A stretch of DNA of 64,000 nt from Neopusillimonas maritima. Lineage in GTDB: Bacteria; Pseudomonadota; Gammaproteobacteria; Burkholderiales; Burkholderiaceae_B. The notes under the pieces were generated by a model. That model worked only from the letters and a program-made list of their open reading frames with translations. It did not search any database and was not told the DNA's origin. The DNA lies in assembly GCF_003576595.1 (NCBI RefSeq), contig NZ_NQOU01000002.1, forward strand, positions 372,001 through 436,000, written 5' to 3'. The position numbers and the translations under genes were made by a program. Of this stretch, positions 1 through 7,565 are shown one piece after another (position 1 is the first letter of the stretch; every line of letters begins with the position of its first letter).

Positions 1-570
1 ACTAACAACTTGATCGGCGGCAGCAAAAGCAGCATCCGGATCGCCATAACAAAAATGGCGATCATTCACCAAATTAGACCCTACTGCTTCGTGCAACACG
101 GGAGCGTCATCCAACAATGCGGTCTCTGGATCCACTACAGCCTTGTGCACCCTGTACTGAACCCGGATAAGATCAAGAGCATCTTCCGCGACATAACGTG
201 ATTCGGCCACGACAACCGCCACCGGCTCACCTACATACCTAACGCGATCAACAGCCATACACCAGTGCTCCATAGGCTGGCGTACGCCTACGGCAAACGG
301 TGCCGCCCAGGCCTTGACATCGTCTCCAGTCAAAACTGTGCGCACACCAGGCACGGCTAACGCAGCACTAGTATCAATTGACTCGATCTGAGCATGTGCG
401 TGTGCGGAGCGCAAAATTGCAGCATGCAACGTTCCAGGCTTTACTCCTAGATCATCTACAAACTCTCCACGTCCGGTCAGTAACGACGAGTCTTCTACAC
501 GGAGTACCGGGCGCCCAAGATACGTCGGTGCATTTGTCAGTATTTCTTCCTGGTTTGTAGCCTCAACCAC
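1..570 (-). CDS. Molybdopterin-dependent hydroxylase large subunit (CoxL/xanthine dehydrogenase family), N-terminal part
   Basis: The frame is open for 190 codons and leaves the window without a stop, so only the N-terminus is present. The start is a GTG about 9 bases after a GGAAGGAG ribosome site (minus strand). Family hallmarks near the start are YLGRPVLRVEDSSLLTGRG, GEFVDDL, LHAAILRSAHAHAQI and YVGEPVAVVVAESRY, which are typical of the a/b hammerhead domain of the Mo-cofactor subunit of xanthine/aldehyde/CO dehydrogenase-type hydroxylases. These enzymes hydroxylate aromatic N-heterocycles, purines or aldehydes with water and pass electrons to FAD and 2Fe-2S subunits. The active-site region lies outside the window, so the substrate cannot be named. 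The gene follows an AraC regulator on the same strand. Codon use is more AT-tolerant than in the core genes further right. Confidence 0.85.
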   Translation of the reverse strand, partial: MVEATNQEEILTNAPTYLGRPVLRVEDSSLLTGRGEFVDDLGVKPGTLHAAILRSAHAHAQIESIDTSAALAVPGVRTVLTGDDVKAWAAPFAVGVRQPMEHWCMAVDRVRYVGEPVAVVVAESRYVAEDALDLIRVQYRVHKAVVDPETALLDDAPVLHEAVGSNLVNDRHFCYGDPDAAFAAADQVVS

Positions 571-669
571 TTGTCTCGCTCCTTCCAAACTAGACTCCCT
601 TCACGGGTAGTTGTTGGAAAAAGTTTAAGTGTGAGACACCAAAGAAGTGTTATCGGGGAGTCTGACGAT

Positions 670-1575
670 TTACCGCTGAGTCTGATTTTTTATTGTTGCA
701 GAGGACTGCGCAAGAACATCGACCACCTTACGATACTGACTGGGCGTCGCACCGATGTGTTGATGAAAGAAACGGGTGAAGTGGCTGGGAGCGCTAAAAC
801 CCAATGTTTCAGAAACATGCGTTAATGAATCTTCCATTTGCGCAACACGCTGAATGGCGGCCTCCATACGCAATACATTGGCGTACACAATAGGAGTCAA
901 GTTAGTGGACTCCTGGAACAATTTGAAAAAATGAGCACGTGATAGACATGCCTGCGCAGCCAATATATCAGTATCCAATTCAGCACCAATGTTGGCTTTG
1001 ATGTAAGAAATAGCTCTTCTTATCCGGTGATCCGGAATGGCTCGCAAAGTAGCACACCCACGTAAATTGAAGGCACGCCATTGCGAGAACGACTCGATAA
1101 CCGCAATCATAAGATTGAAAAGTCGCTCTTCCAGCTCGGGACCAGCCAATTCAGCACCGTAAAACATTTCAGCTGCCAGCGTACTCGACAGACTTCGCAA
1201 TGCGGGCGACATAGCAACCCCCGACATAGGGAAAAAGCCCGGAGTTCCGCTAGTGATAAACGCTTTTTCTATGTCGATAAGCCAAGCCGACTCAATATAC
1301 AAACCCAAAATAATGGTACGTGGCGCATTCGGGCGATGCATGTAGGCGTGAGGTTCCCATGAATTGATTAGGACAATATTATCGTCAGTAAGTGGGACGG
1401 TTTTGTCTTGCACCGAAAAATAGGTATCCTCACCGCCCGCTTTGATTAAGACGTGACATTGCGAATGAGCATGCGTAACCAGCGGTCGGTCCATATCGAG
1501 TAGAGCGATCCGCCCAAACTTGCCTTGAAATGCACGAATAGCAACAGACATGAATGTATTAAAGTTATACGGCAC
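670..1575 (-). CDS. AraC family transcriptional regulator
   Basis: A 301-residue protein with an N-terminal cupin-like sensor region (about 20-170) and a C-terminal double helix-turn-helix domain (about 195-290). The latter includes the first helix pair around DILAAQACLSRAHFFKLF and the conserved second part GFSAPSHFTRFFHQHIGATP followed by SQYRK. The length is normal for the family. It lies 99 bp upstream of the molybdenum-hydroxylase gene on the same strand and probably controls it, which is an inference from position. Effector unknown. Like its neighbour it uses AT-rich codons more freely than the housekeeping genes, which suggests that the pair was acquired. Confidence 0.9.
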   Translation of the reverse strand: MPYNFNTFMSVAIRAFQGKFGRIALLDMDRPLVTHAHSQCHVLIKAGGEDTYFSVQDKTVPLTDDNIVLINSWEPHAYMHRPNAPRTIILGLYIESAWLIDIEKAFITSGTPGFFPMSGVAMSPALRSLSSTLAAEMFYGAELAGPELEERLFNLMIAVIESFSQWRAFNLRGCATLRAIPDHRIRRAISYIKANIGAELDTDILAAQACLSRAHFFKLFQESTNLTPIVYANVLRMEAAIQRVAQMEDSLTHVSETLGFSAPSHFTRFFHQHIGATPSQYRKVVDVLAQSSATIKNQTQR

Positions 1576-1665
1576 TCTAATATAAGAGTTTTGATCCTAG
1601 CTGGAATCAGGATATACCATTAACGCTTAAAAACGAAGGATACGCCTACACACTGCTCTAATCGG

Positions 1666-1899
1666 CATAGGAAGCAGTTCTAGTGAACTGCTCCCCTGCC
1701 ACACCACCCAGTATGCGGGTCCGCACCGGGCGGTTCGAGAAGTTGAGGTTAAGAAAGTCTGGGAACACCTAGTCGGTCGAAATGGGCAATTGGCAAGGCC
1801 GCATTGAGTGACCCGCCACTGTTGCGCCAATCGGAAGTAGCCCTTCCATCCCAGCATATAGACTCGCAGCCGATCCACCACCTGCTGCATGCTGCGCGC
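1666..1899 (-). mobile_element. Relic of a group II intron (maturase tail, domain V and domain VI)
   Basis: The minus strand carries, in order, a piece of maturase X/thumb sequence (VDRLRVYMLGWKGYFRLAQ), the maturase C-terminus in another frame (LNAALPIAHFDRLGVPRLS then stop at 1749-1751), a domain-V-like hairpin at about 1697-1736 (GAACCGCC pairing with GGTGGTGTGG), and a domain-VI-like stem-loop with arms GCAGTTC/GAACTGC. The 3' end falls near 1666-1671. The reverse-transcriptase part and the whole 5' intron are absent, so it cannot move by itself. Edges are approximate because no intact copy is in the window for comparison. Confidence 0.75.
1749..1899 (-). pseudogene. Group II intron maturase fragment, frameshifted
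   Basis: Two frames together give the end of an intron-encoded reverse transcriptase/maturase: VDRLRVYMLGWKGYFRLAQ, then after a frame change and loss of the intervening segment, NSGGSLNAALPIAHFDRLGV and a TAA stop. The GW.GYFRLA and FDRLGVPRLS motifs are characteristic of bacterial group II intron proteins. No RT palm motifs remain. The longer open frame through this stretch continues past the intron end and is not a real gene. Confidence 0.75.
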
Positions 1900-1901
1900 A
1901 C

Positions 1902-1930
1902 AAAAAAAAGACGCCATGGTTGGCGTCTTT
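1902..1930 (-). terminator. Rho-independent terminator
   Basis: Perfect 10-bp stem AAAGACGCCA/TGGCGTCTTT with a 4-base loop. On the minus strand it is followed by eight T residues, so it works best in the direction of rpoH. It sits exactly at the upstream edge of the intron relic. Confidence 0.8.
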
Positions 1931-2036
1931 AAAACCCGCTTCATTTAGGGAGGGGATTGAGAGAAGCAGAAGCGGAAAAGGGGTTACCTGACAAAACGAG
2001 GTAAATGTCGGAGAACACCCCATGCCTGTTTAGTAC

Positions 2037-2071
2037 AAAGGGCAACGGATAAGTTCGACCCGTTGCCCTTT
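2037..2071 (-). terminator. Terminator hairpin downstream of rpoH
   Basis: Perfect 12-bp inverted repeat AAAGGGCAACGG/CCGTTGCCCTTT with an 11-base loop, 35 bp after the rpoH stop codon. The T-tract on the minus strand is short, so termination may be completed by the second hairpin at 1902-1930. Confidence 0.65.
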
Positions 2072-2105
2072 AAAGTTGTATGAAATTGTAAATGGTGCGA
2101 AACGC

Positions 2106-2990
2106 TTAATGTGCCAGCGCCACCTTCAACTTTTTGAATGCCGCCGCCTCGATCTGGCGTACGCGCTCTGCGGAAATACCGTACTCATCAGCCAGTTCGT
2201 GCAAGGTTGCACCGCCTTCATCGCGTAACCAACGCGACTCAACAATATGGCGTGAACGGGCATCAAGACCTTCCAGCGCCTCGGCCAGGGCAGGGCCCTG
2301 CAAGGTGTCGTGCGCCCGACGTTCAAGCACCTGAGAAGGCTCTTGCCGGCCCTCGTCCGACAGGTACGAAACCGGCGCATAGGCATCTTCATCGTCGGCC
2401 GGTGCTTCCAGCGCCATTTCACGCCCTGAAAGCCGAACCTCCATTTCACTGACATCTTCCGGACGCACATTCAGTTCCTGTGCAATGTCAGCCACCTGGG
2501 AAGGGTCGAGCGTTTGGCCGTCGGGCCGCATTCTACGCAAATTGAAAAACAGCTTGCGTTGCGCTTTTGTCGTTGCCACTTTCACCATGCGCCAGTTGCG
2601 CACAATGTATTCATGAATTTCAGCTTTAATCCAATGAACGGCAAAAGAAACAAGGCGAACGCCACGTTCTGGGTCGAACCGTTTAACCGCTTTCATGAGC
2701 CCGATATTACCTTCCTGAATGAGGTCGGCATGAGCCAGGCCATAACCCAAATACTGGCGTGAGATGGAAACCACCAAACGCAGATGCGACAAAATAAGCT
2801 GGCGCGCCGCGTCGAGATCTTCGTGATCGCGCAGGCGTTTGCCAAGCTCGGTTTCTTGCGCCTGCGTAAGTACCGGCAGGCGGTTCACTGCGGCGATATA
2901 GGCTTCTATGGTACCTAGCGCGCCGGGATTTGAAATGGCCGCCATTAACGTGTTTTGCGTAGGCGCCAAAGCTTGCGATTGTGTCGTCAT
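2106..2990 (-). CDS. rpoH: RNA polymerase heat-shock sigma factor RpoH (sigma-32)
   Basis: A 294-residue sigma-70-family factor that directs RNA polymerase to heat-shock promoters. Region 2 holds DLIQEGNIGLMKAVKRFDPE (about 89-108) and the aromatic-rich FAVHWIKAEIHEYIVRNWR. The sigma-32-specific RpoH box QRKLFFNLR lies at 144-152. Region 4 ends with HELADEYGISAERVRQIE, the -35-recognising helix-turn-helix. Length is the usual one. Transcribed alone from a promoter that contains a CIRCE element and followed by two hairpin terminators. RpoH activity is normally also controlled by chaperones and FtsH; here the sequence adds likely repression by HrcA. Confidence 0.97.
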   Translation of the reverse strand: MTTQSQALAPTQNTLMAAISNPGALGTIEAYIAAVNRLPVLTQAQETELGKRLRDHEDLDAARQLILSHLRLVVSISRQYLGYGLAHADLIQEGNIGLMKAVKRFDPERGVRLVSFAVHWIKAEIHEYIVRNWRMVKVATTKAQRKLFFNLRRMRPDGQTLDPSQVADIAQELNVRPEDVSEMEVRLSGREMALEAPADDEDAYAPVSYLSDEGRQEPSQVLERRAHDTLQGPALAEALEGLDARSRHIVESRWLRDEGGATLHELADEYGISAERVRQIEAAAFKKLKVALAH

Positions 2991-3063
2991 GTGTCTTGCA
3001 ATCCTGGTTGGGAAAGTAATAAAACCGTTATACAGCCTTAAGTTAAGCTACTTTCTACCACAT

Positions 3064-3093
3064 ATATTAGCACTCATTGAGCTAGAGTGCCAA
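3064..3093 (-). promoter_or_regulatory. rpoH promoter with embedded CIRCE element (HrcA operator)
   Basis: Plus-strand positions 3067-3093 read TTAGCACTC, nine bases, GAGTGCCAA: the CIRCE consensus TTAGCACTC-N9-GAGTGCTAA with a single mismatch. On the minus strand the same bases supply a -35 box TTGGCA (3093-3088), an 18-bp spacer and a -10 box TAATAT (3069-3064), about 75 bp before the rpoH start codon. The operator therefore fills the promoter, and HrcA binding should block it. No hrcA gene is in the window. Confidence 0.85.
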
Positions 3094-3463
3094 TACTCTG
3101 ACCGACCCAAAAAACAAAAAGTTCCCACGCGAAAAAAAGCGCTTACCCGGTGGGAAAACCACCAGGCAAGCGCGATCACTCTCTCGTGTGGCCATCAGGC
3201 CAGAGGCGCGATGCATTCCGACCCAGTCCGACGAAAAACACCTTGCCTGTCGGGATAGGAAGCAATTTTTGTGCCAATGTAGCCGTAACGCACAGGCCAA
3301 CGCTGGACATCCAGGTATTTCATGCACTTATACGGCGCTTGACCGTTTCAACTGTGCGCTCTCCCCTCACTCAAACCGCGTTTCCCGCACAAATTTTGTG
3401 CAACAAAGCACCCTATTTCGCACCGGTTTGGCGCAGGAAACCGGCGGAAACAATTTTATTGCA
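3094..3463. other. Intergenic stretch between rpoH and the PepSY cluster
   Basis: About 370 bp without a convincing gene: the short open frames here have no ribosome site and no family-like sequence. The one visible structure is an inverted repeat TTCCCAC (3122-3128) / GTGGGAA (3150-3156), with CGC/GCG pairing inside and an A-rich loop. It has no clear terminator tail and its role is unknown. Confidence 0.5.
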
Positions 3464-3482
3464 AATAATGATGATAACTATT
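3464..3482 (+). promoter_or_regulatory. Candidate Fur box
   Basis: The bases AATAAT-GATGAT-A-ACTATT match about 14 of 19 positions of the Fur consensus GATAATGATAATCATTATC. The site is 63-81 bp upstream of the PepSY gene, in an AT-rich patch suited to a promoter, and would make the PepSY/DUF2271/DUF4198/ApbE genes iron-repressed. Assigned by eye only. Confidence 0.5.
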
Positions 3483-3544
3483 CTTGTTTAATATAAAATG
3501 CCGACATTCCATACTACATAAAACAACAATCACGCATCATTTGC

Positions 3545-4189
3545 ATGGCCTTATTACTTTTTTCCCGCCCCCGCGCCTTTTGGCTTAAGCAATTGCACCA
3601 ATGGCACTGGATCAGTTCTGCCTTATGTCTGGCCGGTTTACTTTTATTCTCTATAACGGGGATCACACTAAATCACGCGTCATGGTTCGGCGGGCACATT
3701 GAAACGCGGCAGGAACGGCTCACCGTCCCCGTCGACATCAAGCGGAGCCTGAATAACCAGGTGAAGCAATCAACCGGAGCGTTACCGTACGTCGCCCCGT
3801 TACCCCGGCAAGTCGAAGAATGGCTCGACCAGACCCTTGACATTCGTATCGGCTCCCGCCCGGCGGAATTTTCAGAAACCGAAATTTATTTATCGCTGCC
3901 GGAACCGGGCGGCGACGCCTGGCTGGCACTAGACCTGACGTCGGGCGACCTGGAGTACGAACGCACCCAACGCGGCTGGGTGGCTTACTTAAATGATCTG
4001 CATAAAGGGCGGCATACCGGCACAGCGTGGAAATGGTTTATTGATCTGTTCGCCGTTGCCAGCCTGATTTTTGCAATAACCGGTTTATTCCTGCTTAAGC
4101 TGCACGGCAAACATCGCCCCCTGACTTGGCCGATTACCGGCGTCGGCCTGCTCATCCCAATTCTTCTTATGTTGTTACTGGTGCATTGA
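3545..4189 (+). CDS. PepSY-associated transmembrane protein
   Basis: A 214-residue inner-membrane protein. The opening segment FWLKQLHQWHWISSALCLAG leads into the first membrane helix (about 22-42), a pattern common to the PepSY-associated TM family. A periplasmic PepSY-like part follows (about 50-160), containing DAWLALDLTSGDLEYERTQ and the conserved YLNDLHKGRHTG. Two more helices (about 162-185 and 195-213) end the protein. Members often sit with siderophore receptors or ferric reductases; here it heads a four-gene group with DUF2271, DUF4198 and ApbE, so a role in transmembrane electron transfer is likely but inferred. The next gene starts 4 bp after the stop. Confidence 0.85.
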   Translation: MALLLFSRPRAFWLKQLHQWHWISSALCLAGLLLFSITGITLNHASWFGGHIETRQERLTVPVDIKRSLNNQVKQSTGALPYVAPLPRQVEEWLDQTLDIRIGSRPAEFSETEIYLSLPEPGGDAWLALDLTSGDLEYERTQRGWVAYLNDLHKGRHTGTAWKWFIDLFAVASLIFAITGLFLLKLHGKHRPLTWPITGVGLLIPILLMLLLVH

Positions 4190-4193
4190 ACTC

Positions 4194-4721
4194 ATGAAAC
4201 GTAATCTAAACACCGCCACGCTGCTTGCTTTGGCCTGCGCCTTTCCCGGCAGCACGGCTTTGGCCGGCGAACTCACACTCGATCTGACCTTGCCACGCAT
4301 TGATACGGCTGAATACCACCGGCCTTATGTCGCTGTTTGGCTAGAAAGCGACGACCGCAAAATAGTGCGCGATCTTGCCCTTTGGTACGACACCCAAATG
4401 GCCGACAATGAAGGCCGCACGTGGCTGAAAGACTTGCGTCAATGGTGGCGTTTAAGTGGGCGCTACCAAGACACGCCCGCAAACGGTGTGAGCAGTGCCA
4501 CACGTCCTGTGGGTAAACACAACATCACTATTGCCGCCGATGCTCCCGCGTTGCAAAACCTCCCCGCCGGCCATTACGAGGTGGTGGTTGAGGCCGCGCG
4601 CGAAAAAGGCGGGCGCGAACTGATTCGCCTGCCCTTGCCCTGGCCGTTGGAAAAAACGGTGGCCGAGCAACAAAACGGCGAACATGAACTGGGCGAGATA
4701 TCGCTTAAGGCCTCGCCCTAA
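4194..4721 (+). CDS. DUF2271 domain periplasmic protein with FMN-attachment-like motif
   Basis: A 175-residue protein with a cleavable signal peptide (about 1-24, ending STALAG). The mature part is a DUF2271 domain: PYVAVWLESDDRKIVRDLAL at about 45-63, then WLKDLRQWW and GHYEVVVEAAREKGGRE. Residues 97-103 (NGVSSAT) resemble the D/N-x-x-S/T-G-A-T motif to which ApbE enzymes join FMN, with Thr103 as the would-be acceptor. An ApbE gene lies two genes downstream, so this is the best candidate for the flavinylated subunit. Function otherwise unknown; the family is recurrent in PepSY/ApbE clusters. Confidence 0.85.
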   Translation: MKRNLNTATLLALACAFPGSTALAGELTLDLTLPRIDTAEYHRPYVAVWLESDDRKIVRDLALWYDTQMADNEGRTWLKDLRQWWRLSGRYQDTPANGVSSATRPVGKHNITIAADAPALQNLPAGHYEVVVEAAREKGGRELIRLPLPWPLEKTVAEQQNGEHELGEISLKASP

Positions 4722-4780
4722 GCGACGCTGAAATCCATGCCCTCAATCAACCATTTCAATTTTTATTTTCGGAACCACTC

Positions 4781-5584
4781 ATGAAAAAAGCGCTCGCCCT
4801 TTCATTACTCACCACGGCCCTATCCCTACCCGCAATAAGTGCAGCACACGACTTCTGGCTACTCCCTTCATCCACCGTTCTGTCGGGGAACGACAGCTGG
4901 GTCACTTTCGACGGCGCCGTCAGTAACGACAAATTTCATTTCAACCATCGCCCGCTACGCTTAGCCAACCTGATTATTACGGGGCCGAACGGGGCCACGC
5001 TGAAGCCGCAAAACCCACACATCGGCGAGTTGCGTAGCAGCTTCGACCTTAAACTGCCCGAAGCGGGCACCTATCGCATCGCGGCGGTAAACGACGGTGT
5101 TATGGCTCTATGGAAAGAGGATGGTGAAAACAAGCGCTGGTTCGGCACAGCGGCCGAGTTAACCGGAAAGGTGCCTTCAGAAGCGGATGATCTGCGCATC
5201 CTGCAACGGGGCAGCCGCGTTGAAGCGTTTGTGACCCAAGGAATGCCAACCCCCATTGAAGCGCCTGAAAACGGCCTGGGCATTCGTCCGCTAACGCATC
5301 CAAATGATTTGTTCATGGGGGAAAAAGCCATTTTCATCGTGACACTCGACGGGCAACCCTTATCCGGCGTTGAAGTGGAACTGGTGCCCGGCGGACAGCG
5401 CTATCGTAATCAGGTCAATGAAATAATCACAACGACCAACGAAAATGGGGAGTTCGAAGTTACCTGGCCCAACGCAGGACAATACTGGCTTCATTTTGAA
5501 CATCGCGACAATAAAACATCGGTACCCCAGGCGCAATCACGCAACCTTTCCTACACCGCCACGCTGGAGGTGTTGCCTGAATAA
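4781..5584 (+). CDS. DUF4198 domain periplasmic protein
   Basis: A 267-residue secreted protein with a signal peptide of about 22 residues (SLPAISAAHDFWL). Mature proteins of this family begin, as here, with HDFWLLPS, followed by a beta-sandwich region. The C-terminal half resembles a carboxypeptidase-regulatory or Ig-like fold (PLSGVEVELVPGGQRYRNQV, then TTNENGEFEVTWPNAGQYWL). DUF4198 proteins are often linked to metal (nickel, cobalt, iron) uptake; the HDFW start may bind metal, which is speculation. Fourth gene from the Fur-like site if a single transcript is made. Confidence 0.85.
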   Translation: MKKALALSLLTTALSLPAISAAHDFWLLPSSTVLSGNDSWVTFDGAVSNDKFHFNHRPLRLANLIITGPNGATLKPQNPHIGELRSSFDLKLPEAGTYRIAAVNDGVMALWKEDGENKRWFGTAAELTGKVPSEADDLRILQRGSRVEAFVTQGMPTPIEAPENGLGIRPLTHPNDLFMGEKAIFIVTLDGQPLSGVEVELVPGGQRYRNQVNEIITTTNENGEFEVTWPNAGQYWLHFEHRDNKTSVPQAQSRNLSYTATLEVLPE

Positions 5585-5609
5585 TCGTTACTGCCTAAGT
5601 GGCCTAAGC

Positions 5610-6599
5610 ATGGGCACCACCTGGTCGGTGCAATTTTCCGCGCCCACCTCACCCGAATTTACGGCCTTGCAAGTGCGCCTTGATTCCCGCCTGTTAGAGA
5701 TCAACGCGCAAATGAGCACCTGGGATACACGCAGCCTGATCAGCAAAATCAACGCAGCCGAAAAAGGCTGGTATGCGGTGCCCGACGAGTTCTGCACCGT
5801 GCTCGACGCCGCATTGACACTGGCCGAACAAACACAAGGGGCGTTTGACCCCACACTCGGTGAGTTGATTAACTTATGGGGCTTTGGTTCAATGGGGCCC
5901 GTTGCAACGCCTCCCCATGGCCAGGCCCTGCGCACTGCCTTATTACGCAGTGGCTGGCGCAAAACCGTTTTAAATCGACAGCACCAAGCCCTTTGGCAGC
6001 CCGGCGGCGTGCATTTTGATTTTTCCTCGATTGCCAAAGGCTACGCCGTTGACGAAATGGCACGCATCATGGACGACGCCGGCATTGATCATTACCTGGT
6101 CGAGCTGGGTGGAGAAATAAAAGCACGCGGCAATGCGCACACCCTGCACGCCTGGCGCGTGGACATTATGCATCCGCATGCCGACAACCTGGAATCGAAA
6201 AACCCCAACCCGGCGCTTCCCATTTTGCTGAAAAATGCCTCATTGGCCACGTCGGGCGATTACCTGCGCAACTTCACGCACAACCGTATCCAATACAGCC
6301 ACACGCTGGATGGCCGCACCGGCCAACCCATTGCAAACAAACTCGCTGCTGTCAGTGTCATCCATGAAAGCGCCATGCAGGCCGATGCGTTGGCTACCGC
6401 CATACAATGCCTGGGGCCGGAAAACGGGTGGAAATTCGCACTGGAACACGCATTGGCCGTGCTGTTCTTCATCCGCCGTCAAGACGATTACGAAGTGAAA
6501 TTCACACCGCAATTCAAAGACCAGGCCGGCGCCGAATGTACCCACCAAGCACGCATTGAAGCCATCGCACGCCAATCCCAAAACACGCTGCTTAATTGA
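5610..6599 (+). CDS. ApbE-type FAD:protein FMN transferase
   Basis: A 329-residue ApbE-fold enzyme, which moves FMN from FAD to a Thr/Ser of target proteins using Mg2+. The family start MGTTWSV opens the chosen frame. Further motifs are FDFSSIAKGYAVDEMA, the Gly-rich YLVELGGEIKARG, SGDYLRNF and SHTLDGRTGQP near the flavin/metal site. The ATG at 5610 was preferred because an upstream ATG in the same frame (5445) would overlap DUF4198 by 140 bp with non-family sequence. No signal peptide or lipobox is visible from any reasonable start, unlike many periplasmic ApbE proteins. The 3' end overlaps the convergent DUF488 gene by 8 bp. Confidence 0.88.
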   Translation: MGTTWSVQFSAPTSPEFTALQVRLDSRLLEINAQMSTWDTRSLISKINAAEKGWYAVPDEFCTVLDAALTLAEQTQGAFDPTLGELINLWGFGSMGPVATPPHGQALRTALLRSGWRKTVLNRQHQALWQPGGVHFDFSSIAKGYAVDEMARIMDDAGIDHYLVELGGEIKARGNAHTLHAWRVDIMHPHADNLESKNPNPALPILLKNASLATSGDYLRNFTHNRIQYSHTLDGRTGQPIANKLAAVSVIHESAMQADALATAIQCLGPENGWKFALEHALAVLFFIRRQDDYEVKFTPQFKDQAGAECTHQARIEAIARQSQNTLLN

Positions 6600-6975
6600 T
6601 TAACACCTGCCGTAACACGTTTGCCAGAATAACAGCGTGATTCAGCTCGGGATCACGAGCGGCATAGAGCAACGTAATACGTCGATACCCGGCTTCACCT
6701 GCTTGCGTGCCCAAATTTTTGATCGCAGCTTGTTGGTCAGATGCGTGCAACTCATGTTGATAGGCATCGCGAAATTCGTTCCAGCGGTCTGCCTTGTGGC
6801 CGAACCAACGCCGTAAGTCTGCAGACGGCGCCAAAACCTTGCACCAGACATCGCAGGGCAGGTCCTCCTTACGCACACCGCGCGGCCATAAACGGTCAAC
6901 CAACACCCGAAAGCCGTCCGTGTGCGCGGGCTCATCGTAAACACGTTTAATGCGAACATCCGTCACGTTTTTCAT
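6592..6975 (-). CDS. DUF488 family protein
   Basis: A 127-residue soluble protein matching DUF488 throughout: IKRVYDEPAHTDGFRVLVDR, then LWPRGVRKEDL at about 30-40, WCKVLAPSADLRRWFGH, and a C-terminal ITLLYAARDPELNHAVIL. The family is widespread and of unknown biochemical role; some members are linked to nucleic acid or stress functions. It overlaps the upstream marR gene by 4 bp (ATGA) and so is translationally coupled to the regulator. Confidence 0.9.
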   Translation of the reverse strand: MKNVTDVRIKRVYDEPAHTDGFRVLVDRLWPRGVRKEDLPCDVWCKVLAPSADLRRWFGHKADRWNEFRDAYQHELHASDQQAAIKNLGTQAGEAGYRRITLLYAARDPELNHAVILANVLRQVLIN

Positions 6976-7412
6976 CGTATCCGTTCAGATGGATCCCAAA
7001 TAATGTCTCGCAGCATATCAACCAGGCGATCGGCATGGTCGGGGTCAAGCTTGCTAAGCACGCGCTGCTGATGCGCCATGGCGCGGTCACACAACCCACT
7101 AATTAGCCTTGCGCCTTTAGGAGTAATGCGCACCAGGGTGTGGCGCCGATCAGCCCGCGAGGTTTCCAGCGTAACCAACCCCTGCGACTCCAGCCCTGGC
7201 AGCACCTTGCTTAAGGTTGGCTGCTTGGTCACAGCCAGTTTTGCCAATTCGCCCACCGTTTCACCGTCGGCCTCAATCAGGCTGGCCAATATCCGCCATT
7301 CGGTCACGGTGAGTCCGGCCTTGCGAACTTCAACATGGAACTCCGCCGAAATGCGATGGCTGGCCAGCGCCAAAACGGAAGCCAGATAGCGGTGTACGAA
7401 ACGCTCGCCCAT
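6972..7412 (-). CDS. MarR family transcriptional regulator
   Basis: A 146-residue winged-helix regulator. The fold includes LTVTEWRILASLIEADGETV (about 34-53), the recognition helix region ELAKLAVTKQPTLSKVLPGL, and the wing VTLETSRADRRHTLVRITPK. It is divergent from the iorA-led catabolic operon, separated by 153 bp of AT-rich DNA, which makes it the likely ligand-responsive repressor of that operon (inference). Translation is coupled to the downstream DUF488 gene. Confidence 0.93.
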   Translation of the reverse strand: MGERFVHRYLASVLALASHRISAEFHVEVRKAGLTVTEWRILASLIEADGETVGELAKLAVTKQPTLSKVLPGLESQGLVTLETSRADRRHTLVRITPKGARLISGLCDRAMAHQQRVLSKLDPDHADRLVDMLRDIIWDPSERIR

Positions 7413-7565
7413 TAAAGTCTTAAGCCTCTAAAATGAAAAGATCGTATGTTATGGGGTATGCTGCGTCAATATAATGGTTTGTCCGGATATTCAAGCAATT
7501 GTTTTATATAATTAAATATCCCTATTACATGAATTTTCATATTTTACCGCCAACGGAGTCTTACC
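7413..7565. promoter_or_regulatory. Divergent promoter region between marR and the ior operon
   Basis: A 153-bp AT-rich gap carrying both divergent promoters. It contains an inverted repeat GGATATT (7485-7491) / AATATCC (7515-7521) around the A/T-rich core TTTTATATAATTAA. Regulator sites of MarR proteins are usually shorter, compact palindromes, so the binding site cannot be pinpointed. Confidence 0.45.

Noticed and set aside
1627-1944. Open frame of 105 codons on the minus strand
   Set aside because: It crosses the terminator, a maturase fragment and intron domains V-VI in one frame; this is the intron relic, not a gene.
3122-3156. Possible riboswitch or small RNA between rpoH and PepSY
   Set aside because: Only one long-looped inverted repeat is visible; no known riboswitch core and no terminator tail.
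3082-3327. Small open frame on the minus strand upstream of rpoH
   Set aside because: No ribosome site, no family resemblance, and it covers the CIRCE promoter region.
5445-5609. N-terminal extension of ApbE
   Set aside because: Overlaps the end of DUF4198 by 140 bp and encodes Pro/Arg-rich sequence not seen in ApbE proteins.
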